From: Sphingomonas sp. GM_Shp_1
GTDB taxonomy: Bacteria; Pseudomonadota; Alphaproteobacteria; Sphingomonadales; Sphingomonadaceae
Length of the DNA stretch: 64,000 nt
Assembly (NCBI RefSeq): GCF_026540895.1
Contig: NZ_JALNUR010000013.1
Location: forward strand, 1-64,000
Reading direction: 5' to 3'
Shown here: positions 61,810 to 64,000 of the stretch, in pieces
Position numbering within the stretch: position 1 is the stretch's first letter
How the letters are laid out: every line of letters starts with the position of its first letter
Translations under genes and position numbers: made by a program
Notes under the pieces: generated by a model
What the model was told of the DNA's origin: nothing
Databases searched by the model: none
The model's input: only the letters and a program-made list of their open reading frames with translations

Positions 61810-62904
61810 ATGATCCGCTTCCTCCTCGCGCTCCTCGCCGCCCTTTCGATCGCGGCCCCGGCCTCCGCCGACCGGATCAAGGATCTGGGCGGGTTCCAGG
61901 GCATTCGCACCAACCAGTTGACCGGTTACGGCATCGTCGTCGGTCTTCCGGGGACGGGCGACGACAATCTGGAATATACCGTCCAGTCGCTGAAGGCCGT
62001 GGTTTCGCGCTTCGGGCTGCAACTGCCGCCCAATGCCAATCCGGGCATGAAGAACGCCGCGGTGGTGATGGTCACCGCCGAACTGCCGCCCTTCGCCAAG
62101 CCGGGGCAGAAGCTGGACATCACCGTCTCCTCGATGGGCAAGGCCAAGTCGCTTCGCGGCGGCGCGCTGATCCTCACCCCGCTTCAGGGTGCCGATGGCC
62201 AGATCTATGCGATGGCGCAGGGCAACCTCGCGGTCGGCGGGCTGGGCGCCGAGGGCGCGGACGGGTCGAAGATCGTGGTCAACGTCCCCTCGACGGGCCG
62301 CATTCCCGAAGGCGCGACCGTCGAGCGCGCCGTCGCCACCGGGTTCGACACCGCCCCCTCGCTGACCTTCAACCTGGCGCGCGCCGACTTCACCACCGCG
62401 CAGAATGTCGCGCAGGCGATCAATGCCCGCCTGGGCATGGGCACCGCGCAGGCGATCGACGCCGTGTCGGTCGCGGTCCGCGCGCCGATGGGGGCCGATG
62501 TTCGCGCCATGCTGATGTCGGAGATCGAGAATCTCAACGTCGCCTCCGCCGAACCCTCGGCCAAGGTCATCGTCAACGCGCGCACCGGCACCGTGGTGAT
62601 CAACTCGGCGGTCCGCGTCGGCCCCGCCGCCGTCACGCACGGCAAGCTGACCGTCAAGATCGACGAGAACCAGCGCGTCAGCCAACCCGGCCCGCTCAGC
62701 GGCGGCCAGACCGCGATCACCCAGAAATCGGGTGTCTCGGTCGAGGAGGAGCGTCGCCCGATGTTCCTGCTGAATCCGGGTCCGAAGCTGGCCGATGTGG
62801 TGAAGGCGGTGAACGCGATCGGTGCGGCCCCGTCCGACCTGGTCGCCATCCTCGAAGCCCTTAAGGAAGCCGGTGCCCTCAAGGCGGAGCTGATCGTCCT
62901 GTGA
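61810..62904 (+). CDS. flgI: Flagellar P-ring protein FlgI
   Basis: 364 aa from the ATG at 61810. A signal peptide (MIRFLLALLAALSIAAPASA) precedes DRIKDLGGFQGIRTNQLTGYGIVVGLPGTGDD, NANPGMKNAAVVMVTAELPPFAKPGQKLDITVSSMG and the C-terminal KLADVVKAVNAIGAAPSDLVAILEALKEAGALKAELIVL, all family standards. Its export and assembly use FlgA. Confidence 0.97.
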   Translation: MIRFLLALLAALSIAAPASADRIKDLGGFQGIRTNQLTGYGIVVGLPGTGDDNLEYTVQSLKAVVSRFGLQLPPNANPGMKNAAVVMVTAELPPFAKPGQKLDITVSSMGKAKSLRGGALILTPLQGADGQIYAMAQGNLAVGGLGAEGADGSKIVVNVPSTGRIPEGATVERAVATGFDTAPSLTFNLARADFTTAQNVAQAINARLGMGTAQAIDAVSVAVRAPMGADVRAMLMSEIENLNVASAEPSAKVIVNARTGTVVINSAVRVGPAAVTHGKLTVKIDENQRVSQPGPLSGGQTAITQKSGVSVEEERRPMFLLNPGPKLADVVKAVNAIGAAPSDLVAILEALKEAGALKAELIVL

Positions 62905-63221
62905 CCCAGAGCATTGCATCCACCCCGGCGACTTCGCCGATCACCGGATCGGTTTCCACCGATACCAAGCGGCTGGCCAGCGGTGCCAATCTGGACAAGG
63001 CGGGCACCCAGTTCGAGGCGATCTTCAACGGCATGATGCTGAAGGCGATGCGCCAGACCAAGCTGGGCGACACGCTGTTCGAGTCCAAGGCGCTCGACAC
63101 GTTCCGCGACATGCAGGACCAGCAGGTCGCGCAGACCATGGCCGAACATGCCCCGATGGGAATCGGCAAGGCGGTCACGACATTTCTCGCCAGATCGAAA
63201 CCCGATCTTAACCACGCATAA
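62901..63221 (+). CDS. flgJ: Flagellar rod-binding protein FlgJ (rod domain only)
   Basis: 106 aa from a GTG at 62901, overlapping the flgI stop. The rod-binding domain is present (KAGTQFEAIFNGMMLKAMRQTKLGDTLFESKALDTFRDMQDQQVAQTMAEHAPMGIGKAV). The muramidase half found in E. coli FlgJ is missing, which is usual in alphaproteobacteria; the separate transglycosylase at 52952 may supply it. Confidence 0.92.
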   Translation: MTQSIASTPATSPITGSVSTDTKRLASGANLDKAGTQFEAIFNGMMLKAMRQTKLGDTLFESKALDTFRDMQDQQVAQTMAEHAPMGIGKAVTTFLARSKPDLNHA

Positions 63222-63236
63222 CCTATTCTGAGTCGT

Positions 63237-64000
63237 ATGAGCGACTTGCTCTCCATCGGCGCTTCGGGCGTACGCGCATATCAGACCGCGTTGACGGCGG
63301 TTGGCGAGAATATCGCCAACACCGGTACCGACGGCTATTCGCGTCGCTCGGTCGGCCTGCGCGAGATCACGAGCTCGGGCGGGGTGACCAGCAGCAGGCT
63401 GTCCGCCGGGGCGGGCGTGACCGTCACCGGGATCGTCCGCGCGACCGACACCTATGCCTCGGGGGCGGTGCGGTCGGCGACGGCGGATTTGAAGCGGACC
63501 GAAACCGGCGAAGTCTGGCTCAACCGTATCCAGGACGTGATGACCGGGGACGAGGTGTCGAGCCGGTTGACCGGATTCTTCACCGCCTCCCGCGCGCTGG
63601 CGGCGGACCCGACCTCCACCGCGCTGCGCACCACGATGCTCGAAGCCGCCAATTCGGCGGCTTTCGCCTTTACCGCGACCGACAAGGCGTTCGATGCGAT
63701 GGAGGCCGATTTCGACGGCCAGGCCCGCGATGCCGCGCAGGGGCTTTCCTCGCTCGCGCTGTCGCTGAGCAAGGTCAATGACGGCCTGACCCGGACCCAG
63801 GCGGGCACCTCCGCCTCGGCGCAGCTGGCCGACCAGCGCGACCAGATCCTGTCGCAGATGAGCGAGCTGTCCGACATCAACGTGACGACCGACGAGCTGG
63901 GCCGCGCGACGGTGCGGATCGGCGATCGTGCCGGACCGATCCTGGCCTCGCCCGATACGCTGGGCGCGGTCAGCTATACTCGCAAGACGGGCGGCGGCGT
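63237..64000 (+). CDS. flgK: Hook-filament junction protein FlgK (3' end outside window)
   Basis: 254 codons visible, open to the window edge. The start is MSDLLSIGASGVRAYQTALTAVGENIANTGTDGYSRRSV, and later DQRDQILSQMSELSDINVTTDELGRATVRIGD matches the FlgK N-terminal third. It follows flgJ by 15 bp. flgL is expected next. Confidence 0.94.
   Translation, partial: MSDLLSIGASGVRAYQTALTAVGENIANTGTDGYSRRSVGLREITSSGGVTSSRLSAGAGVTVTGIVRATDTYASGAVRSATADLKRTETGEVWLNRIQDVMTGDEVSSRLTGFFTASRALAADPTSTALRTTMLEAANSAAFAFTATDKAFDAMEADFDGQARDAAQGLSSLALSLSKVNDGLTRTQAGTSASAQLADQRDQILSQMSELSDINVTTDELGRATVRIGDRAGPILASPDTLGAVSYTRKTGGG

Noticed and set aside
1..64000. CRISPR arrays, tRNA or rRNA genes, insertion sequences and prophage genes.
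   Set aside because: No regularly spaced direct repeats, cloverleaf genes, transposases, integrases or phage structural genes were found.

Overview
The window is GC-rich DNA from an alphaproteobacterium of the order Sphingomonadales, most likely Sphingomonas or a close relative. This rests on the gene order infB-rbfA / tdk-truB-rpsO-pnp, the TonB-dependent receptor style, argH-lipoprotein-lysA, and a flagellar set that combines a sigma-54 activator of the FlbD/FleQ type with FliA/FlgM. No species call is possible from the sequence alone.

Region 1 (1-8.1 kb) is translation and RNA metabolism: infB (5' end outside the window), rbfA, a YceI-like gene, tdk, truB, rpsO and pnp. truB carries an in-frame palindromic repeat of 141 bp that encodes about 47 extra residues. 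Region 2 (8.2-18.1 kb) is mixed housekeeping: an orphan AAA ATPase, a GtrB-like glycosyltransferase, an M48 metalloprotease with a LysM tail, a bifunctional RelA/SpoT enzyme, and the divergent ligase-associated helicase and exonuclease. Region 3 (18.2-24.8 kb) has opgG-opgH for periplasmic glucan synthesis and, divergently, a large TonB-dependent receptor. Region 4 (24.9-30.3 kb) has a TlpA-type lipoprotein thioredoxin, argH, a small lipoprotein, lysA, a siroheme synthase-like gene and a ZntB/CorA-type transporter.

Region 5 (30.4-64 kb) is a nearly complete flagellar locus. A long minus-strand block runs flbD-fliE-F-G-H-I-J-K-L-M-N-O-P, then fliQ-fliR-flhB, then fliD-fliS. Two flagellin genes on the plus strand follow the activator gene. 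After an orphan LolC/E-like permease come a lytic transglycosylase, flhA and fliA (minus strand), flgM-flgN, a motA/motB-like pair with flgA, and the plus-strand operon flgBCDEFGHIJK, which runs off the window end inside flgK. Promoter sequences indicate a two-tier system. Sigma-54 elements (TGGC-type -24, TTGC -12) precede flgB, motA and the transglycosylase-flhA-fliA operon, with dense arrays of TTGCCG/CGGCAA hexamers nearby. Sigma-28 elements (TAAA-N15-GCCGTTYT-like) precede both flagellins, fliD and flgM. The simplest reading is that FlbD drives the hook/rod, export and fliA genes, after which FliA, held by FlgM, drives filament genes.

Several families of palindromic repeats are scattered between genes: long compound palindromes of about 110-140 bp (4 copies), a short REP (6 copies), a third family with paired GGGGTCCAG-type arms, and one pair of GGTTCGCGCGGAG arms beside relA. 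I saw no tRNA, rRNA, CRISPR array, insertion sequence or prophage gene.
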